Source of the DNA: Streptomyces zhihengii
Lineage (GTDB): Bacteria; Actinomycetota; Actinomycetes; Streptomycetales; Streptomycetaceae
Direction of reading: 5' to 3'
Assembly (NCBI RefSeq): GCF_016919245.1
Contig: NZ_JAFEJA010000001.1
Coordinates: 434,001-498,000, forward strand
DNA length: 64,000 bases
Under the pieces are notes generated by a model. That model was given only the letters and a program-made list of their open reading frames with translations, was not told the origin of the DNA and did no database searches. The translations under genes and the position numbers were made by a program. Shown one piece after another: positions 16,446 through 24,859 of the stretch (positions are counted from its first letter, which is position 1; every line of letters starts with the position of its first letter).

Positions 16446-16495
16446 CGAGGGCCGCCAGGACCCCTCAGCGCGCCACCGGGTCCTGGCGGCCCTCG
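16446..16495 (-). terminator. Terminator hairpin overlapping the MMPL stop codon
   Basis: Perfect 18-bp inverted repeat (16446-16463 with 16478-16495; outer ends CGAGGGCCGCC / GGCGGCCCTCG). The 5' arm of the transcript lies within the last codons of the MMPL gene and the loop holds its stop codon. Confidence 0.85.
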
Positions 16496-18723
16496 GGGTC
16501 GATGTGCGGCAGCAGCCGGTCGAGCCATCTCGGCGTCCACCAGGCCGCCTTGCCCATGAGGGTCATCGCGGCCGGGACGAGCAGCAGCCGCACCACGGTG
16601 GCGTCGATGAGCACGCTGGCGGCGAGACCGAGGCCGAGCATCTTGACGACGATGTTGTCGCTGAGGATGAACGCGGCGAACACGCTCACCATGATCAGCG
16701 CGGCGCAGGTGATGACCCGGGCGGTGATCTCCAGCGCGTGGGCGACGCTCGCCTTGGCGTCCCCGGTGCGCACCCATGCCTCGTGGACACGGGACAGCAG
16801 GAAGATCTCGTAGTCCATGCTGAGGCCGAACACGATGGCGAACATCATCATCGGCACATAGCTCTCGATGGGCACGTCGCCGGAGACGCCGAGGGCGGGG
16901 CCGCCCCAGCCCCACTGGAAGACGGCGACCACGACCCCGTACGAGGCGGCGATCGACAGCACGTTGAGCACCGCGGCCTTGACGGCGACGAGCACACCGC
17001 GGAAGACGGCGAGGATCACCAGGAAGGCCAGCCCGACGACGACCAGGATGATCAGCGGCAGCCGGGAGGAGACGATGTCGAGGAAGTCGACCTGGGCGGC
17101 CGTGGTGCCGGTGACATAGGTGGTGGCGTCGGTTCCGGACACGGCGTCGGGCAGGACGTCGTCCGCGAGGTGGTTGGTGAGTTCGGTGGTGCGCTCGTCC
17201 TGAGGGGGCGCCACGGAGTACGCGGTGGCGATCAGGACGTCGCCGTCGGACGTCGCTTTGGGCGGGGTGATGTAGGCGGCGTTCGGGACGCTCTTCAGCG
17301 CGTCCTGCACCTGGGTCGCGAGGGCCGAGCGGTCCGACTGGGACACCGAGGTCTGGTCGACGACCAGGGTCAGCGGCCCGTTGGAGCCCGGCCCGAAGGC
17401 GGAGGACATCAGGTCGTAGGCGCGGCGGTCGGTGAAGGACTTCGGATCGGCGCCGTCGCCGATGTGGCCGAGCTGGATGGAGAACAGCGGGACGGCCAGC
17501 ACGGCCAGCACGGCCACTCCCCCGCCCAGGAACCACCAGGGGCGCCGCTCGACCCGCTGGGCGTAGCGGTGCCAGGTGCCCTGGACCTCCTCGCCGGGCT
17601 CGGCCTCCGTCTCGGCGACCGGTCTGCGGACGTGCAGCCGGTCGATGTGGCGGCCGATCATCCCGAGCATGGCGGGGACGAGGGTCAGCGCGCCGAGCAC
17701 GGCGGTGACCACGGTGACGGCGGCGGCCAGACCGAGCTTGCCGATGAACGAGATGCCCGAGACCCACAGGCCGGAGAGGGCGATCACCACGGTGCATCCG
17801 GAGACCAGGACGGCGTGGCCGCTGGTCGCCGCCGCCCGTCCGGCGGCCGTGACCGGATCCTGTCCGTCCATCAGGTTCTGCCGGTGGCGGGTGAGCAGGA
17901 ACAGCGAGTAGTCGATGCCCACACCGAGGCCGATCATGGTGGCCAGGGTGGGCGAGACGGTGGCGAAGGTGGTCGCCGCCGCCAGCAGGCCGAGCAGGCC
18001 GAGACCGCAGACGACCGCGAGCAGGGCGGTGACCAGCGGGAGGACCGCGGCGATCACGCTGCCGAAACCGATCAGCAGGACGATGATCGCCACCGCGAAG
18101 CCGATGCCCTCGCTGGTGCGGTCGTCCGCCTCGGGCCGGGCCAGTTCGCCGAGGGATCCGCCGTACTCGACGGTGACGCCCGCGGAGCGCAGCGGCTCGA
18201 CGGAGTCGTCGATGCCGTCGAGGTAGGAGGAGCCGAGGACGGACGGCTGCTGGTCGAAGCGGACGGTGATGTAGGCGGTCTTCCCGTCGGTGGAGAGCGG
18301 GCCCACATCGGTGCTGCCGGAGGACGGGGGCGGGGTGCCGGGCGGCGGCAGCGGGTTCTGCGCCGACAGCACGTGCGGCAGCTTCTCGAGATCGGCGACC
18401 GTGGTCGAGATCTGGTCGGAGAAGTCGGTCAGCGGTTTGTCCGCGTCGTGCAGCACGATCTGCGAGCCGTATCCGCCGGCGGACGGTTCATGGGCCTGGA
18501 GGACGTCGAGTCCGTCCTGGGACTGGGTGCCGGGGAGGGCGAAGTTGTCGGAGTAGTCGCCGCCCCAGACGCGGTCGAGGGCCTGGGCGCCGACGACGGC
18601 GGCGACCCACAGCACGAGGACGACGACGAAGTGCCGGGCGCACCACTCGCCGATGCTCCGCAGCGCTCCTCGGGGCCGCGGTGCGGCGGGCGGCTCGGGC
18701 GGGGCGGACGCCGTGGACGACAT
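16465..18723 (-). CDS. MMPL/RND-family membrane transporter
   Basis: A 752-aa protein from ATG 18723. It has one N-terminal helix, a first large external domain (about 55-190), then about five helices including [17 protein letters not shown] and [20 protein letters not shown], a second external domain after ESPGEEVQ-like linker residues (about 385-545), and a final helical block with [32 protein letters not shown] and [13 protein letters not shown] are the duplicated MMPL signatures with the proton-relay Asp-Tyr pairs. The typical role is proton-driven export of lipids or hydrophobic metabolites. No regulator is adjacent; the gene is monocistronic with its own terminator. The cargo cannot be predicted. 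Confidence 0.93.
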   Translation of the reverse strand: MSSTASAPPEPPAAPRPRGALRSIGEWCARHFVVVLVLWVAAVVGAQALDRVWGGDYSDNFALPGTQSQDGLDVLQAHEPSAGGYGSQIVLHDADKPLTDFSDQISTTVADLEKLPHVLSAQNPLPPPGTPPPSSGSTDVGPLSTDGKTAYITVRFDQQPSVLGSSYLDGIDDSVEPLRSAGVTVEYGGSLGELARPEADDRTSEGIGFAVAIIVLLIGFGSVIAAVLPLVTALLAVVCGLGLLGLLAAATTFATVSPTLATMIGLGVGIDYSLFLLTRHRQNLMDGQDPVTAAGRAAATSGHAVLVSGCTVVIALSGLWVSGISFIGKLGLAAAVTVVTAVLGALTLVPAMLGMIGRHIDRLHVRRPVAETEAEPGEEVQGTWHRYAQRVERRPWWFLGGGVAVLAVLAVPLFSIQLGHIGDGADPKSFTDRRAYDLMSSAFGPGSNGPLTLVVDQTSVSQSDRSALATQVQDALKSVPNAAYITPPKATSDGDVLIATAYSVAPPQDERTTELTNHLADDVLPDAVSGTDATTYVTGTTAAQVDFLDIVSSRLPLIILVVVGLAFLVILAVFRGVLVAVKAAVLNVLSIAASYGVVVAVFQWGWGGPALGVSGDVPIESYVPMMMFAIVFGLSMDYEIFLLSRVHEAWVRTGDAKASVAHALEITARVITCAALIMVSVFAAFILSDNIVVKMLGLGLAASVLIDATVVRLLLVPAAMTLMGKAAWWTPRWLDRLLPHIDPEGRQDPVAR

Positions 18724-18892
18724 CGGGGCTCCCGGGGAGTCGGGCTCCGGCAGGCGAAGCGGTGGATGCTCTCGGGCCGTGCGCACGAAACGCAGGGGAC
18801 GCGAACATTGGAATCCGGCCGGGCCTCGTCGGCACTCCGGCGCGGGGGAACGGGTGACGGCGCCCCGGCGGGCGGGGCTCCCGGGACGCCGA

Positions 18893-18921
18893 AGGGGCGC
18901 ACCCGTGACGGGTGCGCCCCT
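18893..18921 (-). terminator. Terminator hairpin after the small CsbD-like gene
   Basis: Stem AGGGGCGCACCC / GGGTGCGCCCCT around GTGAC, 30 bases beyond the stop codon at 18953 of the leftward small gene. Confidence 0.85.
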
Positions 18922-18952
18922 CCTGGTGTGACGACGTGCTGCCGCCGCGGGA

Positions 18953-19144
18953 TCAGTTCCGGTTGCGGGCCTGGTCCTCGTCCAGCATCTGCTGGCGCGG
19001 CTCACGCTCCTGACGTCCGCGCTCCTGCTCCTGCCGGCCGTTCTCCCGGTCCTGGCGGCCGCGCTCCGGCGTGTCGCCCATGCGCTTCTGGGCCTCCTGC
19101 TTGAGCTGCTCGGCCTTGTCCTGGAACTGGTCCTTGATACCCAT
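18953..19144 (-). CDS. Small highly charged stress-type protein (CsbD-like), 63 aa
   Basis: Begins [20 protein letters not shown] and continues as a Gln/Arg/Glu-rich helix with a repeated pattern ([19 protein letters not shown]). No cysteine or membrane segment. Short proteins with this start are widespread in Streptomyces and resemble the CsbD fold in charge and helicity; CsbD proteins are general-stress proteins of unknown mechanism. The start has a GAAGGAGAG-like ribosome site on the minus strand. It is monocistronic and ends in a strong hairpin, consistent with high expression. Confidence 0.75.
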   Translation of the reverse strand: MGIKDQFQDKAEQLKQEAQKRMGDTPERGRQDRENGRQEQERGRQEREPRQQMLDEDQARNRN

Positions 19145-19262
19145 CAGTCTCTCCTTCGAGGTGGGGTAGGGGCGGGATCAGCCTCGCACGGCCGGACATT
19201 CCTCGCATTTCTGTTGAATACGGACGGTCATCGGGGCCGGTCGGAGCCCGTTCCGGGCCGCT

Positions 19263-19904
19263 TCAGTGGGGGTGCGCGTGCCGCGCCCCGGGGGGCAACT
19301 CGCTGATGCGCACGAGGCGGTCGAAGTCCACGGCGGCACCCCGCAGCAGGAGGTCGGCCAACGGCCGTGCCGGGAGCGGCCGTTGCACACCGCCGCCGAG
19401 CAACGCCCGCTGGTAGACGGCGGACGCGAGCAGGTCGACGAGCAGGTCGGGGTCGACGTCGGCGTGCAGATCGCCCCGGTCGACCGCCCGGCGCACGGCG
19501 GTCGCGGCGGCCTGCCGGCTCGGCTCCACGACCGTCCCGAGAAGCCTCCGGTGCAGTTCCGGATCACGCGCGCAGTCCGCGAGCAGCGGGGCGAGCACAC
19601 CGGGCGGCAGGCGCTCGTCCAGCGCCTCGGTGAGCAGGCGCACGGCGGCGGTGAGGTCGCAGCGGGTGCAGCCGTTGTCGGGGACGGGGGGTGCGACGAG
19701 GACCGCGGCGAGGGCGTCGATGACGAGGTTCTGCCGGACCGGCCAGCGGCGCCGGATCGCCGGCTTGGTCGTCCCCGCCCTGGCGGCGACGGCCTCCAGG
19801 GTGAACCCGCCGTACCCCTGCTCGCGGAGGACGTCGAGCGTCGCGGCCAGCACGGCGGCGTCGATCGCCGGGTCCCGGGGGCGGCCGGCCGCGACGGGGC
19901 TCAC
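19263..19904 (-). CDS. TetR-family transcriptional regulator
   Basis: A 213-aa protein starting at GTG 19904, which overlaps the stop of the VOC gene (GTGA). The N-terminal helix-turn-helix reads VLREQGYGGFTLEAVAARAG followed by TTKPAIRRRWPVRQNLVIDA. The C-terminal ligand domain resembles the TetR_C_11/16 group (LLADCARDPELHRRLL, PSRQAAATAVRRAVDRGDL). It is translationally coupled to the VOC-family gene, so it probably regulates that operon through the TCCGTT/AACGGA palindrome at 20316-20331. The ligand is unknown. Confidence 0.9.
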   Translation of the reverse strand: MSPVAAGRPRDPAIDAAVLAATLDVLREQGYGGFTLEAVAARAGTTKPAIRRRWPVRQNLVIDALAAVLVAPPVPDNGCTRCDLTAAVRLLTEALDERLPPGVLAPLLADCARDPELHRRLLGTVVEPSRQAAATAVRRAVDRGDLHADVDPDLLVDLLASAVYQRALLGGGVQRPLPARPLADLLLRGAAVDFDRLVRISELPPGARHAHPH

Positions 19905-20287
19905 GCCGGGACGTCCTGCGGGTACCAGCGCAGCTCCACGGTGTTGCCGTCCGGGTCCTCGACGTAGACCGACGTCGCGTCGCCCCGGGCGCCGAAGCGG
20001 CCGACCGGGCCCTCCAGGACGGTGAAGCGGCCGGAGTCGATGACCTCCTGCCAGTCGAGCGGGTCGACGACCAGGCAGATGTGGTCGACGTTCGACGTGC
20101 CGCGCGGCCGGCGGAAGAGGTCGATGATCGCGGTGGGGCTTATCCGCACGGACGGGAAGGGCACCTTGCCGGCGCGCCACTCCTCCACACGGACGGGCTC
20201 CAGACCGAGCGGACCGCAGTAGAACGCGAGCGAGCGCTCCACGTCCTCGACGTTGAGCACCACATGATCGAAATCCTTGACGCGCAC
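19901..20287 (-). CDS. VOC-family (glyoxalase/dioxygenase-fold) protein
   Basis: A 128-aa protein with paired beta-alpha-beta modules: DFDHVVLNVEDVERSLAFYCG at the N-terminus and VDHICLVVDPLDW plus VYVEDPDGNTVELRWYP at the C-terminus. His (FDHV, VDHI) and Glu (TVELRW) supply metal ligands. Members are glyoxalases, ring-cleaving dioxygenases or drug-binding resistance proteins. The GTG start at 20287 follows GGGGAGGG. It is first in a two-gene unit with a TetR regulator; a detoxification or sequestration role controlled by that TetR is inferred. Confidence 0.9.
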   Translation of the reverse strand: MRVKDFDHVVLNVEDVERSLAFYCGPLGLEPVRVEEWRAGKVPFPSVRISPTAIIDLFRRPRGTSNVDHICLVVDPLDWQEVIDSGRFTVLEGPVGRFGARGDATSVYVEDPDGNTVELRWYPQDVPA

Positions 20288-20315
20288 GGTGACCCTCCCC
20301 TAGATCCATTTCCAT

Positions 20316-20331
20316 TCCGTTGCGGAACGGA
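20316..20331. promoter_or_regulatory. TetR-type operator candidate
   Basis: TCCGTT-GCGG-AACGGA, a perfect 6+6 palindrome 29 bases upstream of the VOC start codon, in a relatively AT-rich promoter region. Its position suits autoregulation of the VOC-tetR pair. Confidence 0.6.
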
Positions 20332-20425
20332 TCGTAACACGGGAACGCCGGTGACGCACGGGGCGTTTGGGGCGATTTGTCACGGTTACCCGCTTGATGA
20401 GGGACTCCACGGAAGAGGGAGAGAC

Positions 20426-21466
20426 ATGATCACGCGAGAGCAGATCCCGAAGGTGCTGGACCATCCGGTCCACGACTCCGAAGGCAACAAGGTCGGCAAC
20501 GCCAAGCACGTGTTCGTCGACGACGCGACGGGGCAGCCCGACTGGGTCAGCGTGCAGACCGGGCTGCTCGGCACCGGTGAATCGTTCGTCCCCATACAGA
20601 ACGCCACGATGGTCGACGACCACCTCGAGGTGCCGTACCCGAAGGACAAGATCAAGGACGCCCCCGACGTCGACGTGGACGCCAGCGGCCACCTCTCCCG
20701 GCAGGAGGAGGAACGGCTCTACCAGCACTACAGCCTCGACTGGGACGCCGCCTGGCGGGACGCCAACCGTCCCGACAAGGGCTGGGCGGCGGACGGTTCG
20801 GACACCGACGGCACGGGTGCGGCCGGAGCCGCGGGGGCGGCGGGTGCCGCGGGGGCGGCGGGTGCCGCCGGGGCGCGGGGGAAGCAGGACGGCGGCGGAG
20901 CTGCCGGGGCGGCGGGTGCCGGCGGGACGGTGGGCGCTGCCGGGACGGTGGGCGCTGCCGGGACGGCGGGCGCTGCCGGGACGGGGCGTCACGCACGGGC
21001 CGGGGACACGACGGCGGCCGGGATGACCGCGAAGGAGGCCGGTGCCGCGAAGGCCGCCGGGCGCGGCGCGGGCGAGAGCGACATGGCGATGACCCGGTCC
21101 GAGGAGCACATGCACGTCGGCACCGAACGCCACGAAGTGGGCCACGCGCGGCTGCGCAAGTACGTCGTCACCGAGGAGGAGAGCCAGAGCGTGCCGCTGC
21201 GCCACACCGAGGTACGGCTGGAACGCGAACCCATCACCGAGGCCAACCGCGAGGCGGCGCTCTCCGGCGCGGAGATCTCCGAGGCGGAGCACGACGTCAC
21301 GCTCTACGAGGAGCGCCCGGTCGTCGAGACCCGCGCCGAACCCGTCGAGCGGGTCAGGCTCAACGTCGAGGAGCACGTCGAGGAGACGACCGTCACCGGC
21401 CAGGTCCGCAAGGAGCGGATCGAGGCCGACATCCCCGATGAGAAGGGACGTGAGCGCCCGGCCTGA
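20426..21466 (+). CDS. PRC-barrel and DUF2382 stress protein with Gly-Ala linker
   Basis: A 346-aa protein. Residues 1-105 are a PRC-barrel (IPKVLDHPVHDSEGNKVG, WVSVQTGLLGTGESFVP, EVPYPKDKIKDAP). Residues 130-215 are a low-complexity Gly/Ala linker in GAAGAAGA and GTVGAAGT repeats. The C-terminal 120 residues are DUF2382 (RLRKYVVTEEESQSVPLRH, VRLEREPI, LYEERPVVE, RVRLNVEEHVEETTV). Such proteins are common in Deinococcus and Actinobacteria, appear stress-related and may bind surfaces or polymers. ATG 20426 has GGAAGAGGGAGAG upstream. The repeat-rich linker is likely to vary in length between strains. Confidence 0.92.
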   Translation: MITREQIPKVLDHPVHDSEGNKVGNAKHVFVDDATGQPDWVSVQTGLLGTGESFVPIQNATMVDDHLEVPYPKDKIKDAPDVDVDASGHLSRQEEERLYQHYSLDWDAAWRDANRPDKGWAADGSDTDGTGAAGAAGAAGAAGAAGAAGARGKQDGGGAAGAAGAGGTVGAAGTVGAAGTAGAAGTGRHARAGDTTAAGMTAKEAGAAKAAGRGAGESDMAMTRSEEHMHVGTERHEVGHARLRKYVVTEEESQSVPLRHTEVRLEREPITEANREAALSGAEISEAEHDVTLYEERPVVETRAEPVERVRLNVEEHVEETTVTGQVRKERIEADIPDEKGRERPA

Positions 21467-21535
21467 CGCTGGCGGGACGGAGGTCCCCGGCCTGGCGACG
21501 GGCGGGAGGACGGCCCCCGGCCCGACGACGGTTCA

Positions 21536-21616
21536 CGGCCCGACGGCGGTGGGACGGAGGTGTTCGGCCCGACGGCGGTGGGACGGAGGTGTTCGGCCCG
21601 ACGGCGGTGGGACGAC
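21536..21616. repeat. 29-bp tandem repeat between convergent genes
   Basis: Two full and one partial copy of a 29-base unit starting CGGCCCGACGGCGGTGGGAC (21536, 21565, 21594). It lies in the 217-base intergenic gap just before a strong hairpin. No gene is supported here. Confidence 0.85.
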
Positions 21617-21656
21617 GGCTCCCGGCCGGCTCTCGCGGAAGCCGGCCGGGAGCCGT
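21615..21656. terminator. Bidirectional terminator hairpin, 17-bp perfect stem
   Basis: ACGGCTCCCGGCCGGCT pairs exactly with AGCCGGCCGGGAGCCGT around an 8-base loop. It sits between the convergent PRC/DUF2382 gene and the gene ending at 21684. Confidence 0.88.
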
Positions 21657-21683
21657 CCGCGGACCGGGGCCTCGCGCCACGTC

Positions 21684-23261
21684 CTAGCGGTGGTGCTGAA
21701 GTTGCTCCAGCCGGTGCTGGAGCAGCTTCAGCGCGCCGCGCTGGCGTCCGGGGACGCGGCGGCGCAACTGCACCAGCGGCGGCGCGAGCCGGCGGGCCCG
21801 CGCCATGTCGCGGACCTGCTCCCACTGGTGGTGCGCGCGGTCGACGGCTCCTTCGACATCGGGGTCGTCGGTGGTCTGCTGCCTGCGCAGCCTGCTGTCG
21901 GCGACCGCCATCCACAACTCGCAGCTACGCGCAGGGTCCCCGGCGAGGCGGGCCAGATCGGCGCGCACCTCCAGCCAGTGGAGCGCCTGCGCGGAGGCGG
22001 GTCCGTGGGTGCGCAGCGCCTCGCCCTCGCACGCGGCGGCGGCAGCGGCGGCCTCGGTGTGCCGGCCGGCCCGCGCGGCGTCCAGGATCGCCGCATGGGG
22101 GTCGGTCCCGGCGGCGGGCGACGGCACACCGTGGACGGGCCGGCCGGCAGCCGCGATCACCTCGCGGACGGGGCCGGTGGGAACGGAGGTGGTGGGAACG
22201 GGGGGCGTGGGAGCGGGAGTCGTGGGAGCGGGGGTGGCGGGAACGGCGGGCGTGGCCGGTGCGGGCGCCGGGCGGGTGGCGGCGGGGTGCGGCTCGGCCG
22301 GCGTCGCGCCTGCCCGGGAGGTGGCCCTGCTCCCGGAGGTGGACGGGGCCGGCACCGGCGGGGCGGGTGTCGCGGGGGACGGTACCCCGGGAGCCGCCGG
22401 CGCGACCGGCGCGGGCAGGGAGGTGTGGCCCGGCGCGGGCGACGGGTCGGGTGACGGGGCGTCAGGAGCGGTGGGCCGGGCGGGCGGGTGCGGGGCCGGC
22501 ATGGGCGCGTTCCCCGGAGAGGCGGGCGCGGCGGGCCGGAGCGGCTGTGCGGCGACGAGCGCCGGGGCGGGGACGTACGGCGTCGGCGTCGGCGTCGGGG
22601 CGCTTGATCCCCGGAGCGGGAACAGCAGTTCTCCCTCGACCCGTTCGGCGCGAGCGAGGGCCGCCTCGTGGAGCTCCGCCAGGGGCGGCCGGGCTCCGCT
22701 GCGCCAGATCTCCGCCATCGCCCTGAGGTACGCGGGCTGTGCGAGGTTCCTGCGGCCGGTGGCGGGCACGGCCCTGCCGTACAGGAGGACGGAGGAACCG
22801 AGACCGGCGCCGCCCTCCTCCAGTTGCCGCCAGGCGTCCCCGTCCGCCACCAGGTCGACGACCAGGGTGGTCGAACCGGGCGGGCGCGGGCCGAGTTCGG
22901 CGGCCAGCCAGTGCCAGGGCAGTGCGGTGTAGCGCAGTGTCGTGGGGGTGGAGCGTGCCAAGGCGAAGTGGAGGCGCCGCTGCTTGCGGTCGAGGTGCAA
23001 CTGGCCTGCGAGATAGAGGAAGAGCGGGCCGGGCGCGGCCGCGGCGGCGCGGATCCTGGTCAGGACGGTCTGCGGGTCGAGCGGGTCGGCGAGTTCGACG
23101 ACCGTCGCGGCCGTGCTCCCCGCACCGGTCAGCACCTCCGCGGGAACGGCGGCCAGGGACGGCAGCACGGACGCCGCGTCGACCAGCCGCCCCTTGCCCG
23201 CCGGGGCCGCTGCCAGCAGCAATGCCGTGCCCGGCGCCGAGGTCTCCCTTGTGATCACCAC
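21684..23261 (-). CDS. Caspase-like-fold protein lacking the catalytic dyad, with Pro/Ala linker and helical C-terminus
   Basis: About 525 aa from GTG 23261. Residues 1-200 look like an alpha/beta caspase or CHAT relative: TALLLAAAPAGKGRLVDA, PLFLYLAGQLHLD where caspases have FYFSGHG, and STTLVVDLVADGDAW where they have LLDCCHSG. The catalytic His and Cys are therefore absent. A 170-residue Pro/Ala/Thr linker follows, then a helical TPR-like C-terminus (ILDAARAGRHTEAAAAAAAC, LHWLEVRADLARLAG). Streptomyces often encode such scaffold proteins with effector-associated systems. No protease, NTPase or effector partner is adjacent, so the role is open. The start codon is uncertain by a few codons. 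Confidence 0.6.
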   Translation of the reverse strand: MVITRETSAPGTALLLAAAPAGKGRLVDAASVLPSLAAVPAEVLTGAGSTAATVVELADPLDPQTVLTRIRAAAAAPGPLFLYLAGQLHLDRKQRRLHFALARSTPTTLRYTALPWHWLAAELGPRPPGSTTLVVDLVADGDAWRQLEEGGAGLGSSVLLYGRAVPATGRRNLAQPAYLRAMAEIWRSGARPPLAELHEAALARAERVEGELLFPLRGSSAPTPTPTPYVPAPALVAAQPLRPAAPASPGNAPMPAPHPPARPTAPDAPSPDPSPAPGHTSLPAPVAPAAPGVPSPATPAPPVPAPSTSGSRATSRAGATPAEPHPAATRPAPAPATPAVPATPAPTTPAPTPPVPTTSVPTGPVREVIAAAGRPVHGVPSPAAGTDPHAAILDAARAGRHTEAAAAAAACEGEALRTHGPASAQALHWLEVRADLARLAGDPARSCELWMAVADSRLRRQQTTDDPDVEGAVDRAHHQWEQVRDMARARRLAPPLVQLRRRVPGRQRGALKLLQHRLEQLQHHR

Positions 23262-23384
23262 ACCGGAACCGTATCCGACGCCGGGCTCCGCACCGTGCCG
23301 CCGCCCGGGGAGGGACGGCGGCACGGCCCGGTGACACGGGGGACGCGTGTGCGGGGCGACGGCGATCCGCACGCGCGGCCGGGG

Positions 23385-24542
23385 TCAGGCGGTGTGGAGC
23401 GTCAGGCCGTAGCGGCCGAGGATCTCGTTGATGGGCTGGTGCCAGGTCTGACCGCCGGTGCTGCAGTTGCCCCAGCCGCCGGAGGTGACACCCTGCGCCT
23501 GGTCGCCGCTGATGAACGAGCCACCGGAGTCGCCGCCTTCGGCGCACACGCTCGTCTTGGTCATCTGGTGCACGGCGCCCTGGCTGTAGTTGACGGTCTC
23601 GTTCTTGGCGAGGACGTTGCCGCAGTGCCAGCGGGTCGTCGAGCCGGAGCGGCAGACCGAGGCGCCGATCGGCGCCTCGTTGGAGCCGCGGACGAGCTGG
23701 TCGGGCACGGTGCCCCAGCCGAGGACCACCGGGACCGTCCACCAGCCGCTGCCGACGCTCACCCAGGCGTAGTCGTTGCCCGGGAAGGACGAGCCCTGGA
23801 AGTGGCCGATGTGGGAGCCGTCCCAGCCGCGCACGGCCTGGCCCTGCGGTCCGCAGTGACCGGCGGTCACGAAGCCGCCGTGCACCGAGAAGCCGATGGA
23901 GCAGCGGACGTTGCCGGTGTAGTACGGGTCGCCGCCGACGGTCCCCGCGGCGAAGGTGCGCGGCGCCTCGGCGACCTCCGCGACGGCGACCGGACCGGCC
24001 GCGCGGGCCCGGTCGAGGAAGCGCCGGACATCGTTGTCGGAACGCTCCGACGCGACGACGGAGACGACGACCCGGTTGCTCTTCGGGTCCACGTGCCAAC
24101 TGCTCACACCGGCGGGGGCGGGCAGCGCGTCGATCGCCGCCTTCGCCGCGTCGAGGCGGCGTTCGGTGTGCCGCACGACGCGGGTGTCCGCGCCGGTCGC
24201 CCGCACGGCCGCGGCGCGGTCCGCGTCGGTGACCGCCACGGTCAGGTTTCCGCTGGCGGCGTCGAACCAGGAGCCGCCGTACGCGGCGCCCGCGGCCTGC
24301 CGGGCCTCGGCCTCGATGCGGCCCGCGGCCTTCTCGGCGGCCATGCGCTCGCGCGCCTCGGTCGCGGTCAGTCCGAGGTCCCGCTGCATGGCCTCGACCA
24401 GGCCGGTGGAGACCTCGGCCGTGGCCGCCGGTGCCTGTCCGGCACTGCTGGCGGCGGCGACCTGGCCGGCTCCGGTGGCGGCCCAGGCACCCAGCAGCAG
24501 GAGCGTGGACAGACCGGTGCGCAGCACGGTGGTGCGTCTCAT
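23385..24542 (-). CDS. Secreted S1-family serine protease with alpha-lytic-type propeptide
   Basis: A 385-aa protein. It has a signal peptide to about residue 30, then a propeptide (about 45-185: LVEAMQRDLGLTATEARERM, WHVDPKSNRVVVSV). The mature chymotrypsin-like domain begins near residue 195. Catalytic residues are His in FVTAGHCG, Asp in FPGNDYAWV and Ser in GGDSGGSF. Cysteines match the disulfides of streptogrisins (RCSIGF/GHCG, VCRSGS/WHCGN, VCAEGG/NCSTGG). It is released by self-cleavage of the propeptide. Probable regulation: -35 TGGACC and -10 TACGCT (17-base spacing) with a LacI-type palindrome at 24598-24611 just downstream. Confidence 0.95.
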   Translation of the reverse strand: MRRTTVLRTGLSTLLLLGAWAATGAGQVAAASSAGQAPAATAEVSTGLVEAMQRDLGLTATEARERMAAEKAAGRIEAEARQAAGAAYGGSWFDAASGNLTVAVTDADRAAAVRATGADTRVVRHTERRLDAAKAAIDALPAPAGVSSWHVDPKSNRVVVSVVASERSDNDVRRFLDRARAAGPVAVAEVAEAPRTFAAGTVGGDPYYTGNVRCSIGFSVHGGFVTAGHCGPQGQAVRGWDGSHIGHFQGSSFPGNDYAWVSVGSGWWTVPVVLGWGTVPDQLVRGSNEAPIGASVCRSGSTTRWHCGNVLAKNETVNYSQGAVHQMTKTSVCAEGGDSGGSFISGDQAQGVTSGGWGNCSTGGQTWHQPINEILGRYGLTLHTA

Positions 24543-24597
24543 GGCGTCGACCTTTCGGTTGTTCCAGCAAAGGTGGGGGTGGAACAGGCGCGCATTT

Positions 24598-24611
24598 TGA
24601 GAGCGCTCTCA
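24598..24611. promoter_or_regulatory. LacI-type operator upstream of the S1 protease gene
   Basis: TGAGAGCGCTCTCA, a perfect 14-base palindrome 56 bases before the start codon. On the minus strand it follows a predicted -35 TGGACC (24651-24656) and -10 TACGCT (24628-24633, 17-base spacer), the expected place for a repressor roadblock. The core GAGAGCGCTCTC recurs at 29885-29896. It resembles the CebR box TGGGAGCGCTCCCA in form. Confidence 0.7.
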
Positions 24612-24859
24612 GAGGCGCCCGGGGCGGAGCGTAGCGGAGATCGCACGGCAGGTCCATGCCAATCACAACGGGGCGGTCCGTCCCGGCCAACTCCGCTCCC
24701 CTCCAACCCCGTTCGCCTTCGTGGGCCTGGCAGCCGTGTGCCGGGCGCGCCCCGCACGCCGGGCGCCGGGAACCGTCCGTGGAGAAACGGTGTCTGTGCC
24801 GGGGACGGGACGTGGCGCTACGGTGTGCGGCGGCGACGGCCGGTTTCGGGGGGAACGTG

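Noticed and set aside
16504..19104. Long plus-strand open frame antisense to the MMPL transporter
   Set aside because: It is explained by the third-position G/C bias of the MMPL gene; no motifs, low complexity.
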